Shown here piece after piece: positions 1-8,134 of a stretch of DNA of 29,284 nt; the stretch's first letter is position 1; the number at the start of each line of letters is the position of its first letter. Both the position numbers and the translations under genes were made by a program. Location of the stretch: contig NZ_DATGQG010000155.1 in NCBI RefSeq assembly GCF_035304305.1, forward strand, positions 1 through 29,284, in the 5' to 3' direction. Source of the DNA: Ferrovibrio sp035304305. Lineage in GTDB: Bacteria; Pseudomonadota; Alphaproteobacteria; Ferrovibrionales; Ferrovibrionaceae. Below the pieces are notes generated by a model, which was not told the DNA's origin, did no database searches, and saw only the letters and a program-made list of their open reading frames with translations.

Positions 1-76
1 GCGCCCGAACCTGCTGCAATTGCGACAATTTCGCGCTTGCCAGCCGGGGAATCCGGCCCTAATTTCCGCCTCGCCT

Positions 77-148
77 GCCGGGTGCTGACCTGCCGGGCAC
101 CAACATTCGTCTCGTGTCACTGATGTCCGCCGGGTGTCGACCTGCCGG
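77..148. repeat. imperfect direct repeat in the asd leader
   Basis: Two 20-bp copies (77-96 and 129-148) of GCCGGGTGYYGACCTGCCGG differ only at two adjacent positions (CT versus TC) and start 52 bp apart. The second copy ends 21 bp before the asd start codon. The repeat could be a binding site, a slipped duplication, or the remains of the end of an upstream gene outside the window. No convincing promoter hexamers were seen in 1-169. Confidence 0.5.
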
Positions 149-169
149 ACGAGAGAAAGAAGGCTTCAG

Positions 170-1195
170 ATGGCGTATAAGGTCGCTGTCGTCGGCGCCA
201 CCGGTGTGGTGGGCCGCGAAATGCTCAATATCCTTCACGAACGCAAGTTCCCCGTTTCCGAGGTCGTCGCGCTGGCCTCCCGCCGTTCGGTCGGCCGGGA
301 CGCCCATTTCGGCGACAGGAAGATCAAGGTGAAGGCGCTCGACGATTACGATTTCAAGGGCGTCGATATCGCCCTGTTCTCGGCCGGCGGCGCCACCTCG
401 AAGGAATGGGCGCCGAAGGTTGCCGCCCAGGGCGCGGTGGTGATCGACAATTCCAGCCAGTGGCGCATGGATCCCGACGTGCCGCTGATCGTGCCGGAAG
501 TGAATGCCGACGCGCTGGCCGGCTACACCAAGAAGGGCATCATCGCCAACCCCAACTGCTCGACCGCGCAGCTGGTCGTGGCGCTGAAGCCGCTGCATGA
601 CCGCGCGAAGATCCGGCGCGTCGTCGTCTCGACCTACCAGTCGGTGTCGGGCGCCGGCAATGACGGCGTCGTCGAGCTGGAACGCCAGACCAAGGCGATC
701 TTCGTCAACGACCCGGTCGAGAAGCAGAAGTTCACCAAGCAGATCGCCTTCAATGTGATCCCGCACATCGACGTCTTCCTGGACGACGGCTACACCAAGG
801 AAGAATGGAAGATGACGGCGGAGACGAAGAAGATCCTCGATCCGAAGATCAGGCTGACCGCCACCTGCGTGCGCGTGCCGGTCTTCATCGGCCATTCGGA
901 AGCGGTGAACATCGAGTTCGAGGAGCCGCTCTCGGCCGACGAGGCGCGCGAGATTCTCGCGGAAGCGCCCGGCGTGCAGGTGCTGGATCGCCGCGAGGAC
1001 GGCGGCTACATCACGCCGCTGGAATGCGCCGGCGACTACAACACCTTCGTGTCGCGCATCCGCGAGGACATCACGGTGGAGAACGGCCTCGCGATGTGGG
1101 TGGTTTCCGACAACCTGCGCAAGGGCGCGGCGCTGAACGCGGTGCAGATCGCCGAGGCCCTGGCTGCCCGCCATCTGAAGAAGCAGGCGGCCTGA
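170..1195 (+). CDS. asd: aspartate-semialdehyde dehydrogenase
   Basis: Converts L-aspartyl-4-phosphate to L-aspartate semialdehyde with NADPH, the branch step to lysine/diaminopimelate, threonine and methionine, in the cytosol. The 341-residue protein starts MAYKVAVVGATGVVGREML, a Rossmann GxTGxVG motif. It carries the catalytic cysteine in NPNCST (Cys130) and the PVFIGHSEAVNIEFE segment typical of the C-terminal catalytic domain. Length is normal for the family. I chose the ATG at 170 because the conserved N-terminus begins there and AGAAAGAAGG lies upstream; an in-frame ATG at 134 would add 12 non-conserved residues. A hairpin terminator follows, and the next gene is convergent, so asd is probably the last gene of its transcript. 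Family call is firm. Confidence 0.97.
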   Translation: MAYKVAVVGATGVVGREMLNILHERKFPVSEVVALASRRSVGRDAHFGDRKIKVKALDDYDFKGVDIALFSAGGATSKEWAPKVAAQGAVVIDNSSQWRMDPDVPLIVPEVNADALAGYTKKGIIANPNCSTAQLVVALKPLHDRAKIRRVVVSTYQSVSGAGNDGVVELERQTKAIFVNDPVEKQKFTKQIAFNVIPHIDVFLDDGYTKEEWKMTAETKKILDPKIRLTATCVRVPVFIGHSEAVNIEFEEPLSADEAREILAEAPGVQVLDRREDGGYITPLECAGDYNTFVSRIREDITVENGLAMWVVSDNLRKGAALNAVQIAEALAARHLKKQAA

Positions 1196-1217
1196 ACCGT
1201 CTTTCCCGCGGAAACCG

Positions 1218-1250
1218 GAACGGGCGCCGTCCGCGGCGTCCGTTCTGCTT
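1218..1250 (+). terminator. intrinsic terminator after asd
   Basis: An 11-bp stem (1218-1228 with 1235-1245, one G-U pair) closes a 6-nt loop and is followed by TGCTTTAT. It lies 22 bp after the asd stop, between the convergent asd and pdxY genes. The T tract is short, so the call is likely but not certain. Confidence 0.65.
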
Positions 1251-1271
1251 TATCCGTCGCGGAGCGACGGC

Positions 1272-2126
1272 CTAGCGCACCCGCTCGATATCGGGCAGAT
1301 AGCGCGGGCTGTGCAGTTCCTCCTGCATGGCGGCCAGACGCATCTCAGGCGAATTCCGGCTGAGCGCATCGCGCAGCAGGCCATAGGTGCCAGCCATGGC
1401 GAAATGCAGCGCCTTCTTCGGCGTGCGGCCCTTCAGCAGGCGTGCAAGGAAAAGCGAGGCGAAGACATCGCCGGCACCCTTGGGCAGAATCTCGCCGAGA
1501 TCCGGCACTCCGCAGAGCCAGGCGCCATCGCCGTTGACCAGCAGCGCCTCCAGCATGCCGCGGCCGCCATCGCGCCGCTTCAATGTCGTGGCGATCACCG
1601 TGCCGGGACCGGCCGCCCGCAGCCCGTCGCAGGCTGCCAGCGCCGAGGGCAGGTCGTCGACCTTCCTGCCGGTGAGGAATTCCAGCTCGAAACCGTTCGG
1701 GGTGACGATGTCCGCATGGGGCAGCAGCTGGTCGCGGATCACCGGCGGCAGGGCGGCATCGACATAGAGGCCGCAGTCGTTGTCGCCCATCACCGGGTCG
1801 CAGAGAAAGATGGCGCCCGGGTTGGCGGCCTTCACCGCCAGCGCGGCACGGGCGGCGGCTTCCGCAGTGCGCGGACTGCCCAGCCAGCCGAGCAGCACGG
1901 CATCGATCTGCCGCCATTCCGGACGCGTCTGCAGCGCCATCATCCAGGCATCCATCTCGCCGGGCTCGGTCGGCCGCATTGCCGGCGGGCCGTAGGAGGG
2001 ATTGAAGGCCAGGACGGCGGTCGGCACGGCCCAGGTCTCGACACCCTGCCGCTGCAGGGCGAAGACGCCGGCATTGTTGCCGACATGGCCGTAAATCACC
2101 TGGCTCTGGATACTCAGCGCGCGCAT
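1272..2126 (-). CDS. pdxY: pyridoxal kinase
   Basis: Phosphorylates pyridoxal (and related vitamers) with ATP to give pyridoxal 5'-phosphate in the B6 salvage pathway. The 284-residue protein starts MRALSIQSQVIYGHVGNNAG, the PdxK/PdxY N-terminal signature. It has the ribokinase-fold core DPVMGD and TPNGFELEFLTG, and the late GAGDVFASLF motif that holds the catalytic Asp and the anion hole. The start at 2126 fits the conserved N-terminus and has GGGGG about 6 nt upstream; a longer open frame to 2195 lacks family similarity. It is transcribed divergently from the CitE-like gene. PdxY rather than PdxK is a judgement from overall sequence feel; either would be a pyridoxal kinase. Confidence 0.9.
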   Translation of the reverse strand: MRALSIQSQVIYGHVGNNAGVFALQRQGVETWAVPTAVLAFNPSYGPPAMRPTEPGEMDAWMMALQTRPEWRQIDAVLLGWLGSPRTAEAAARAALAVKAANPGAIFLCDPVMGDNDCGLYVDAALPPVIRDQLLPHADIVTPNGFELEFLTGRKVDDLPSALAACDGLRAAGPGTVIATTLKRRDGGRGMLEALLVNGDGAWLCGVPDLGEILPKGAGDVFASLFLARLLKGRTPKKALHFAMAGTYGLLRDALSRNSPEMRLAAMQEELHSPRYLPDIERVR

Positions 2127-2224
2127 GGAACCCCCAATTGGTCGAAGCCCGGCTCGCCGCCGGCACCCGCCGCGGCGGAAAGCTTGCCACTTCATGGTCC
2201 CCGCTTATAGTGGCGCCCCACCAT

Positions 2225-2243
2225 AATATTGCATCGCAACATT
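2225..2243. promoter_or_regulatory. 19-bp near-palindrome in the pdxY/CitE divergent region
   Basis: AATATTGC-ATC-GCAACATT forms an inverted repeat with 8-bp arms (one mismatch) and a 3-bp centre, just upstream of the Shine-Dalgarno GGGAGG of the CitE-like gene. Its place near the start of transcription suggests a repressor operator. It contains TTGC/GCAA half-sites; regulators of short-chain acyl-CoA metabolism in Alphaproteobacteria bind TTTGCA-like sites, but the match is partial. Confidence 0.35.
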
Positions 2244-2258
2244 CAGGGAGGTTGATGC

Positions 2259-3134
2259 ATGCCTGCCACTGCCCGTCCCCGCCGCAGCGTCCTCTACATG
2301 CCGGGGTCCAATGCCCGGGCGCTGGAGAAGGCGAAGACCCTCCCCGCGGATGCGCTGATCCTCGACCTCGAGGACGCGGTCGCGCCCGACATGAAGGCCG
2401 CGGCGCGTGACCAGGTCTGCCAGGCGGTGAAGAGCGGCGGCTACGGCCAGCGCGAACTGATCATCCGCACCAACGGACTGGACACGCCCTGGGGCCAGGA
2501 TGACCTCACCGCGGCGGCCAAAAGCGGTGCCCATGCCGTCCTGCTGCCCAAGGTGGAGAGCGCCGCCCAGGTCAGCCGGGCCGAGGCGCTGCTGACCGCC
2601 AATGGCGCGCCCGAGGACATGGCGATCTGGTGCATGATGGAGACGCCCAAGGGCATCCTGCATGCCGAGGCGATCGCCGCCTCCTCCGCACGGCTCGGCG
2701 CGCTGGTGATGGGCACCTCGGACCTGGTGAAGGACCTGAACGCGCAGCATACGCCGATGCGCCTGCCGGTGATCACCGCGCTCGGCCTCTGCCTGCTGGC
2801 GGCACGCGCCTACAATCTCGCGATCCTCGACGGCGTCTATCTCGATCTCGACGACGATGCGGGATTCGAGGCGAGCTGCCGCCAGGGCCTGGAGCTCGGC
2901 TTCGACGGCAAGACCCTGATCCATCCCAAGACCATCGAGACGGCCAACCGCGTCTTCGCGCCGACCCCGGAACAGGTGGCCCATGCGCAGAAGATCATCG
3001 CGGCCTTCGAGGCGGCGATGAAGGAAGGCAAGGCCGTGGTGCTGGTGGACGGCAAGCTGGTCGAGAACCTGCATGTCGAGCAGGCGAAGCGGCTGGCCGC
3101 GCTGGCCGCGCAGATCGAGAAGCTGCAGGCCTGA
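2259..3134 (+). CDS. HpcH/HpaI (CitE-like) CoA-ester lyase, malyl-CoA lyase or thioesterase family
   Basis: TIM-barrel enzyme of the citrate lyase beta subunit family, which cleaves or hydrolyses 3-hydroxyacyl-CoA esters such as malyl-CoA, beta-methylmalyl-CoA or citramalyl-CoA. The 291-residue protein starts with RRSVLYMPGSN, continues with DALILDLEDAVAP, and has the Mg-binding Glu128 (METPKG) and Asp155 (MGTSDL) expected for the family. ATG at 2259 has GGGAGG 7 nt upstream. The mesaconyl-CoA hydratase gene begins 1 bp after its stop, so the two are co-transcribed. That fits beta-methylmalyl-CoA chemistry of the ethylmalonyl-CoA pathway. Length and sequence resemble the Mcl2/CLYBL-type group as much as Mcl1, so lyase versus malyl-CoA thioesterase cannot be settled here. 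Confidence 0.85.
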   Translation: MPATARPRRSVLYMPGSNARALEKAKTLPADALILDLEDAVAPDMKAAARDQVCQAVKSGGYGQRELIIRTNGLDTPWGQDDLTAAAKSGAHAVLLPKVESAAQVSRAEALLTANGAPEDMAIWCMMETPKGILHAEAIAASSARLGALVMGTSDLVKDLNAQHTPMRLPVITALGLCLLAARAYNLAILDGVYLDLDDDAGFEASCRQGLELGFDGKTLIHPKTIETANRVFAPTPEQVAHAQKIIAAFEAAMKEGKAVVLVDGKLVENLHVEQAKRLAALAAQIEKLQA

Positions 3135-3135
3135 C

Positions 3136-4188
3136 ATGTCGAAGACCAATCCCGGCAACTATTTCGAGGATTTCCGCCTCGACCAGGAACTGCGCCACCC
3201 GACGCCGCGCACGGTGACCCAGGGCGATGTCGCGCTCTATACGGCGCTTTACGGCCCGCGCTTTGCCGTGCAGTCGGCCGACAGCTTCGCGAAAGCCATC
3301 GGCCTGAAATCCGCCCCGGTGGACGACCTGCTCGCCTTCCATGTCGTGTTCGGCAAGACCGTCCCGGACGTGTCGCTGAATGCCGTCGCCAATCTCGGCT
3401 ATGCGCAATGCCGCTTCCTGGCGCCGGTCTTTGCCGGCGACACCCTGCATACGGTGTCGCGCGTCATCGGCCTGAAGGAGAACTCGAACAGGAAGACCGG
3501 CGTCGTTTACGTGCGCAGCATCGGCTATCGCGGCGAGCAGCCGGTGCTGGACTACGTGCGCTGGGTGATGGTGCGCAAGCGCGACGAATCCGCGGTGACC
3601 GGCGAAGAGCAGGTGCCGAAGCTCGGCGAGCGCGTTGCGCCGGAAGAGCTTTGCATTCCCGCCGGACTGGATTGCAGCCGCTACGACTGGCAGCTGGCCG
3701 GCTCGCCCCATGCCTGGGAGGACTACCAGCCGGGCGAGAAGATCGACCATGTCGACGGCATGACGATCGAAGAAGCCGAGCACATGCTGGCCACCCGGCT
3801 GTACCAGAACACCGCGAAGGTGCATTTCGACCAGTTCCGCCAGGGACAGGAGAAGCTGGGCCGCCGCCTGATCTATGGCGGCCATGTTATCAGCCTGGCG
3901 CGGGCGCTCAGCTTCAACGGCCTTGCCAATGCCTGCTTCGTCGCCGCCATCAACGGCGGCCGGCATGTCAATCCGACGCTGGCCGGGCACACCATCTATG
4001 CCTGGTCGGAAGTGCTGGAAAAGGCCGAACTGGCGGGCCGCAGGGATCTCGGCGCGCTGCGCCTGCGGACCCTGGCGCTGAAGGACCAGCCGGCGGCCGG
4101 CTTCCCCGATCGGGACGAGGCCGGCAAATACCCTGACAGCGTGGTCCTGGACCTCGATTACTGGGTTCTGATGCCTCGCCGGGCCTGA
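3136..4188 (+). CDS. mch: mesaconyl-CoA hydratase (beta-methylmalyl-CoA dehydratase)
   Basis: Interconverts mesaconyl-C1-CoA and beta-methylmalyl-CoA, a late step of the ethylmalonyl-CoA pathway of acetate assimilation. The 350-residue protein is a double-hotdog MaoC-type hydratase. Its N-terminal part (NPGNYFEDFRL, PRTVTQGDVALYTALYG, SLNAVANLGYAQCRF, GLKENSNRKTGVVYVRS) closely matches Rhodobacter-type Mch as I recall it. The start at 3136 lies 1 bp after the upstream stop, and a Shine-Dalgarno sits inside the end of the CitE-like gene. A short hairpin covers the stop codon. None of the other pathway genes (ccr, ecm, mcd) lie in the window, so the complete pathway is an expectation, not seen. 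Confidence 0.9.
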   Translation: MSKTNPGNYFEDFRLDQELRHPTPRTVTQGDVALYTALYGPRFAVQSADSFAKAIGLKSAPVDDLLAFHVVFGKTVPDVSLNAVANLGYAQCRFLAPVFAGDTLHTVSRVIGLKENSNRKTGVVYVRSIGYRGEQPVLDYVRWVMVRKRDESAVTGEEQVPKLGERVAPEELCIPAGLDCSRYDWQLAGSPHAWEDYQPGEKIDHVDGMTIEEAEHMLATRLYQNTAKVHFDQFRQGQEKLGRRLIYGGHVISLARALSFNGLANACFVAAINGGRHVNPTLAGHTIYAWSEVLEKAELAGRRDLGALRLRTLALKDQPAAGFPDRDEAGKYPDSVVLDLDYWVLMPRRA

Positions 4189-4208
4189 TTGCCTAAATTT
4201 TAGGCAAT
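4188..4208. terminator. AT-rich hairpin at the mch stop
   Basis: ATTGCCTAA-ATT-TTAGGCAAT is a perfect 9-bp inverted repeat with a 3-nt loop, starting in the mch stop codon and followed by only a few T residues. It may be a weak terminator or an operator; the stem is unusually AT-rich for this genome. Confidence 0.45.
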
Positions 4209-4680
4209 TTCTGAATTGGGCGGCTGGCGCGGGATCGCGTCGGGCCGAGACCACCCGAATCGGCGCTCACCTCCAGGCTCATGGCCGAGGCTGCGTCTCC
4301 CCGTGTGCCCTTCCACCGTTCGCCGGCGCGCGCTGAGAGCGGCCGTCCCGCCCAGCGATTCGCCGCGCGTCTTTCGCTGCGTCCGAATGCACGATCCGCA
4401 CCTCAATAAGAGCATCAGTGCGGAAGAATTCCAAACAGCGGGGCGATCTCGCGGTGAATGGAGAGTAGAGAGCAACTGCGAGACAGTCGCGGGTTTCGTC
4501 TCAGACAGTCTGCGACAGCGATACGCCTTGCCGCCGACGTACTTAACTGGCTAAAAACTAAGACAGGCCAAACATTGACTAAGCGGTCGCCGGGACTAGT
4601 ATCGGCCCGCTTTCGGGGCGCCGTTCAGGAAAAGTATTCCGCTGATCCGCCGGCGCGCCGTCCCCACCTGAAGGCGCACA
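4209..4680. other. non-coding stretch upstream of sdhC
   Basis: This is the longest gap between genes here. Open frames crossing it have no family features and different composition from the neighbours. It holds an exact 8-bp direct repeat AGACAGTC (4481-4488 and 4503-4510, start-to-start 22 bp, about two helical turns) and the putative sdh promoter at 4575-4602. A long sdh leader or a small RNA is possible, but no defined structure was recognised. Confidence 0.5.
4575..4602 (+). promoter_or_regulatory. sigma-70-type promoter for sdhCDAB
   Basis: TTGACT (4575-4580) is separated by 16 bp from TAGTAT (4597-4602), a good match to the housekeeping -35/-10 hexamers in otherwise GC-rich DNA. It lies about 80 bp before the sdhC start on the coding strand. 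Transcription would begin near 4609. Confidence 0.55.
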
Positions 4681-5067
4681 ATGGCGAACGTCGAACGACC
4701 GCTCTCCCCCCACCTGCAGATTTACCGCTGGCCGATCACCATGGTGCTGTCGATCCTGCACCGGGTCACCGGCGTCGGCCTTGGACTCGGCACCCTGCTG
4801 CTGACCTGGTGGCTGGCCGCCGCGGCCGCCGGCCCCGAGCATTACGCGACCGCGCAGGCCGTGCTCGGTTCCTGGTTCGGCCGCCTCGTGCTGTTCGGCT
4901 TCACCTGGGCGCTGTTCCTGCATCTGTGCAACGGCATCCGCCATCTCTTCTGGGACATGGGCTACGGCTACGAGATCAAGACGGCCGACCGCACCGCCTG
5001 GATCGCGCTGGCCGCCTCGCTGGTGCTGACCATCCTGGCCTTCGCGCTGGCCTATTTCTGGTACTGA
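4681..5067 (+). CDS. sdhC: succinate dehydrogenase cytochrome b556 subunit
   Basis: Membrane anchor subunit of respiratory complex II; with SdhD it binds heme b and ubiquinone in the inner membrane. The 128-residue protein begins ERPLSPHLQIYRW and continues SILHRVTGVGL, the SdhC signature at the quinone site. It has three hydrophobic helices (about 20-50, 63-85, 102-127) and the His-containing FLHLCNGIRHLFWDMG segment typical of the heme-ligand helix. AAGG precedes the ATG. It is the first gene of sdhCDAB, 10 bp ahead of sdhD. Length is normal. Confidence 0.96.
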   Translation: MANVERPLSPHLQIYRWPITMVLSILHRVTGVGLGLGTLLLTWWLAAAAAGPEHYATAQAVLGSWFGRLVLFGFTWALFLHLCNGIRHLFWDMGYGYEIKTADRTAWIALAASLVLTILAFALAYFWY

Positions 5068-5077
5068 GGAGCGCGCC

Positions 5078-5473
5078 ATGGCGAAACCGCACAAGACGAT
5101 GAACACGCCGCTCAAGCGCGTCCGCGGCCTCGGCTCCGCCAGGGGCGGCACGCATCATTTCTGGATCCAGCGCGTCACCGCCGTGGCGCTGATTCCGCTC
5201 AGCCTGCTGCTGATGTGCACCGTGATCCGCCTCGCCGGCGCCGATCACGCCACCGTCAAGGCCGCGTTCGGCAATCCCCTTGTCGCCCTGCTGGCGCTGC
5301 TCACCATCCTGGCCGCCTTCTGGCATTTCAAACTGGGCAGCCAGGTGATCGTCGAGGATTACGTTCACGCCGAAGGCGCCAAGCTGGCCACCCTGCTCGC
5401 CATCACCTTCGCGATCTTCGTGGTGGGCGGCATTGCCGCCATCGCCGTGCTTAAACTGTTTTTCGGAGCCTAA
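5078..5473 (+). CDS. sdhD: succinate dehydrogenase hydrophobic membrane anchor subunit
   Basis: Second membrane anchor of complex II, partner of SdhC in quinone and heme binding. The 131-residue protein has the alphaproteobacterial SdhD pattern: a basic N-terminus with RGLGSARGGTHHFWIQRVTAVAL, three transmembrane helices (about 31-53, 62-84, 102-129), and the conserved HFKLGSQVIVEDYVH stretch between helices 2 and 3. GAGGAGCGCGCC gives its ribosome binding site just after the sdhC stop. It ends 4 bp before the sdhA start, consistent with tight co-translation. Confidence 0.95.
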   Translation: MAKPHKTMNTPLKRVRGLGSARGGTHHFWIQRVTAVALIPLSLLLMCTVIRLAGADHATVKAAFGNPLVALLALLTILAAFWHFKLGSQVIVEDYVHAEGAKLATLLAITFAIFVVGGIAAIAVLKLFFGA

Positions 5474-5477
5474 GCCC

Positions 5478-7265
5478 ATGCCTGCCAGCTACCAGGTGCA
5501 TGAACACGTCTATGACGTTGTCGTTGTGGGCGCCGGCGGCGCCGGCCTGCGCGCCACCATGGGCCTCGCCGCGGCCGGCCTGAAGACCGCCTGCATCTCC
5601 AAGGTCTTCCCGACCCGCAGCCACACCGTTGCGGCCCAGGGCGGCATCTCGGCCGCGCTCGGCAATATGGGCGAGGATGACTGGCGCTGGCACATGTACG
5701 ACACCGTCAAGGGGTCGGACTGGCTCGGCGATCAGGATGCGATCGAATACATGTGCCGTGAGGCCGTGCCCGCCGTCATCGAGCTCGAGCATTTCGGCGT
5801 GCCCTTCAGCCGCACCGAGGAAGGCAAGATCTACCAGCGCGCCTTCGGCGGCATGACCAAGAATTTCGGTGAGAGCCCGGCGCAGCGCACCTGCGCCGCC
5901 GCAGACCGTACCGGCCATGCGATGCTGCACACGCTGTACCAGCACTCGCTGAAATACGACACCGAGTTCTTCATCGAGTATTTCGCCCTCGACCTGATCA
6001 TGGACGAGGACGGCGCCTGCCGCGGCGTGATGGCCTGGAACCTGGCCGACGGCACGATCCACCGCTTCCGCGCCCATATGGTGGTGCTGGCGACCGGCGG
6101 TTACGGCCGCGCCTATTTCTCCTGCACCTCCGCCCATACCTGCACGGGCGACGGCGGCGGCATGGTGCTGCGCGCCGGCCTGCCGCTGCAGGACATGGAA
6201 TTCGTGCAGTTCCATCCGACCGGCATCTACGGCGCCGGCTGCCTGATCACCGAGGGTGCCCGCGGCGAGGGCGGCTATCTGGTCAATGCGGAAGGGGAGC
6301 GCTTCATGGAGCGCTATGCGCCTTCGGCCAAGGATCTCGCCTCGCGCGACGTGGTCAGCCGCGCCATGACGATGGAGATCCGCGAAGGCCGCGGCGTCGG
6401 CAAGAACAAGGACCACATCTTCCTGCACCTGGATCATCTCGATCCGAAGATCCTGCATGAGCGCCTGCCGGGCATCTCGGAAAGCGCCAAGATTTTCGCC
6501 GGCGTCGACGTGACCAAGCAGCCGATCCCCGTGCTGCCGACCGTGCACTACAACATGGGCGGCATCCCGACGAACTATCACGGCGAGGTCGTCACCCTGA
6601 AGGACGGCAACCCGGATACGGTGGTGCCCGGCCTGATGGCGGTGGGCGAGGCCGCCTGCGTTTCGGTGCATGGCGCCAACCGCCTCGGTTCGAACTCGCT
6701 GATCGACCTGGTCGTGTTCGGCCGCGCCGCGGCGATCCGCGCCGCGCAGATCGTCGAGAAGGGCGCCAAGCATCGCGACATGAAGAATGCCGGCGAGGAG
6801 GCGATCGCCCGCCTCGACCGCTTCCGCCATGCCAAGGGCGCGGTGCCGACGGCCAAGATCCGCGACCGGATGCAGCGGACCATGCAGAACAACTGCGCGG
6901 TCTACCGTACCGGCGACGTGCTGAAGGAAGGTGTGCAGCTCATCGACGAGGTGTACCGCCTGATGCCGGACATCGCAGTGAGCGACCGCACGCTGGTCTG
7001 GAACACCGACCTGGTCGAGACCCTGGAGCTCGACAACCTGATCCGCCAGGCCGTGGTCACCATGCATTCGGCCGAGAACCGCAAGGAAAGCCGCGGCGCC
7101 CATGCCCGCGAGGACTACGCCGAGCGCGACGACGCCAACTGGATGAAGCACACGCTCTCCTGGCTCGGCGACAAGGGCGACGTCGCCATCGATTACCGCC
7201 CGGTGCACACCTACACGCTTACCAATGAGGTCTCGTATATCGAGCCCAAGAAGCGCGTTTACTGA
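5478..7265 (+). CDS. sdhA: succinate dehydrogenase flavoprotein subunit
   Basis: Catalytic subunit of complex II; oxidises succinate to fumarate with covalently bound FAD on the cytoplasmic side of the membrane. The 595-residue protein has the dinucleotide-binding VVVVGAGGAGLRA near residue 14, and the FAD-linked histidine in TRSHTVAAQGGI (His49). It also has the active-site block HPTGIYGAGCLITEGARGEGG and the C-terminal AENRKESRGAHAREDY segment. The start at 5478 fits the family; an earlier in-frame ATG at 5433 lies inside sdhD. Length is typical. It is followed 14 bp later by sdhB. Confidence 0.98.
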   Translation: MPASYQVHEHVYDVVVVGAGGAGLRATMGLAAAGLKTACISKVFPTRSHTVAAQGGISAALGNMGEDDWRWHMYDTVKGSDWLGDQDAIEYMCREAVPAVIELEHFGVPFSRTEEGKIYQRAFGGMTKNFGESPAQRTCAAADRTGHAMLHTLYQHSLKYDTEFFIEYFALDLIMDEDGACRGVMAWNLADGTIHRFRAHMVVLATGGYGRAYFSCTSAHTCTGDGGGMVLRAGLPLQDMEFVQFHPTGIYGAGCLITEGARGEGGYLVNAEGERFMERYAPSAKDLASRDVVSRAMTMEIREGRGVGKNKDHIFLHLDHLDPKILHERLPGISESAKIFAGVDVTKQPIPVLPTVHYNMGGIPTNYHGEVVTLKDGNPDTVVPGLMAVGEAACVSVHGANRLGSNSLIDLVVFGRAAAIRAAQIVEKGAKHRDMKNAGEEAIARLDRFRHAKGAVPTAKIRDRMQRTMQNNCAVYRTGDVLKEGVQLIDEVYRLMPDIAVSDRTLVWNTDLVETLELDNLIRQAVVTMHSAENRKESRGAHAREDYAERDDANWMKHTLSWLGDKGDVAIDYRPVHTYTLTNEVSYIEPKKRVY

Positions 7266-7279
7266 AGGATCGCGAGACG

Positions 7280-8071
7280 ATGGTCGCTTTCACGCTGCCG
7301 AAGAATTCGAAGATCACCGAGGGCAAGACCTACAAGCTGCCCGCGGCCAAGCCGGGTGAAGAGCGCAAGGTGCGCACTTTCCGCATCTATCGCTGGAACC
7401 AGGAAGACGGCCAGAACCCGCGCATCGATTCCTACGAGATCGATATGAACGATTGCGGCCCGATGGTTCTGGACGCGCTGATCAAGATCAAGAACGAGAT
7501 CGACCCGTCGCTGTCCTTCCGTCGCTCCTGTCGCGAGGGCATCTGCGGCTCCTGCGCCATGAACATCGACGGCGGCAACACGCTGGCCTGCACCAAGGCC
7601 TGCGACGACATCGACGGCGATGTGAAGATCTATCCGCTGCCGCACATGCCGGTGGTGCGCGATCTCATTCCCGACCTCACCAATTTCTATGCCCAGTATG
7701 CGTCCATCGAGCCCTGGATGAAGACCCAGAGCCCGGCGCCGACGCGCGAGCGCAAGCAGTCCCCGGAGGAACGCGCCAAGCTGGACGGCCTGTATGAGTG
7801 CATCCTGTGCGCGTGCTGCTCGACGTCCTGCCCGAGCTACTGGTGGAACTCCGATCGCTATCTCGGTCCGGCCATCCTGCTGCAGGCCTATCGCTGGATC
7901 GCGGACAGCCGCGACGAGATGACCGGCGAGCGACTCGACAATCTGGAAGATCCGTTCCGCCTGTATCGCTGCCATACCATCATGAATTGTGCGCAGACCT
8001 GCCCCAAAGGCCTGAACCCGGCCAAGGCAATCGGCGAAATCAAGAAACTGATGGTAGAACGGCAGGGCTGA
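7280..8071 (+). CDS. sdhB: succinate dehydrogenase iron-sulfur subunit
   Basis: Electron-transfer subunit of complex II, passing electrons from FAD in SdhA to quinone through three clusters. The 263-residue protein shows the [2Fe-2S] ligands in SCREGICGSC...C, the first C-terminal ferredoxin-like set CILCACCSTSCP, and the second set CHTIMNCAQTCPKGLNP, giving the usual 2Fe-2S, 4Fe-4S and 3Fe-4S complement. Length is normal. It is the last gene of sdhCDAB; no strong terminator was found before the pentapeptide-repeat gene 63 bp downstream, so some read-through is possible. Confidence 0.98.
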   Translation: MVAFTLPKNSKITEGKTYKLPAAKPGEERKVRTFRIYRWNQEDGQNPRIDSYEIDMNDCGPMVLDALIKIKNEIDPSLSFRRSCREGICGSCAMNIDGGNTLACTKACDDIDGDVKIYPLPHMPVVRDLIPDLTNFYAQYASIEPWMKTQSPAPTRERKQSPEERAKLDGLYECILCACCSTSCPSYWWNSDRYLGPAILLQAYRWIADSRDEMTGERLDNLEDPFRLYRCHTIMNCAQTCPKGLNPAKAIGEIKKLMVERQG

Positions 8072-8134
8072 CCCCGGTAAACTGCGGCTTCCGAGTCCCG
8101 GTTCTTTCTTCATTGCATACAGGCCGCACAGCGT

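Noticed and set aside
4216..5102. Two plus-strand frames between mch and sdhC (4216-4554, 4458-5102)
   Set aside because: Arg/Pro-rich, no motifs, no ribosome binding site; the second overlaps all of sdhC in another frame.
5451..7208. 585-codon minus-strand open frame opposite sdhA
   Set aside because: Antisense shadow in GC-rich DNA; His/Ala/Arg-rich, no family motifs, while sdhA on the other strand is complete and conserved.
8072..8134. Terminator after sdhB
   Set aside because: Only a 4-bp self-pairing CCGG pair was found around 8075-8105 before a CTTTCTTC run; too weak to call.
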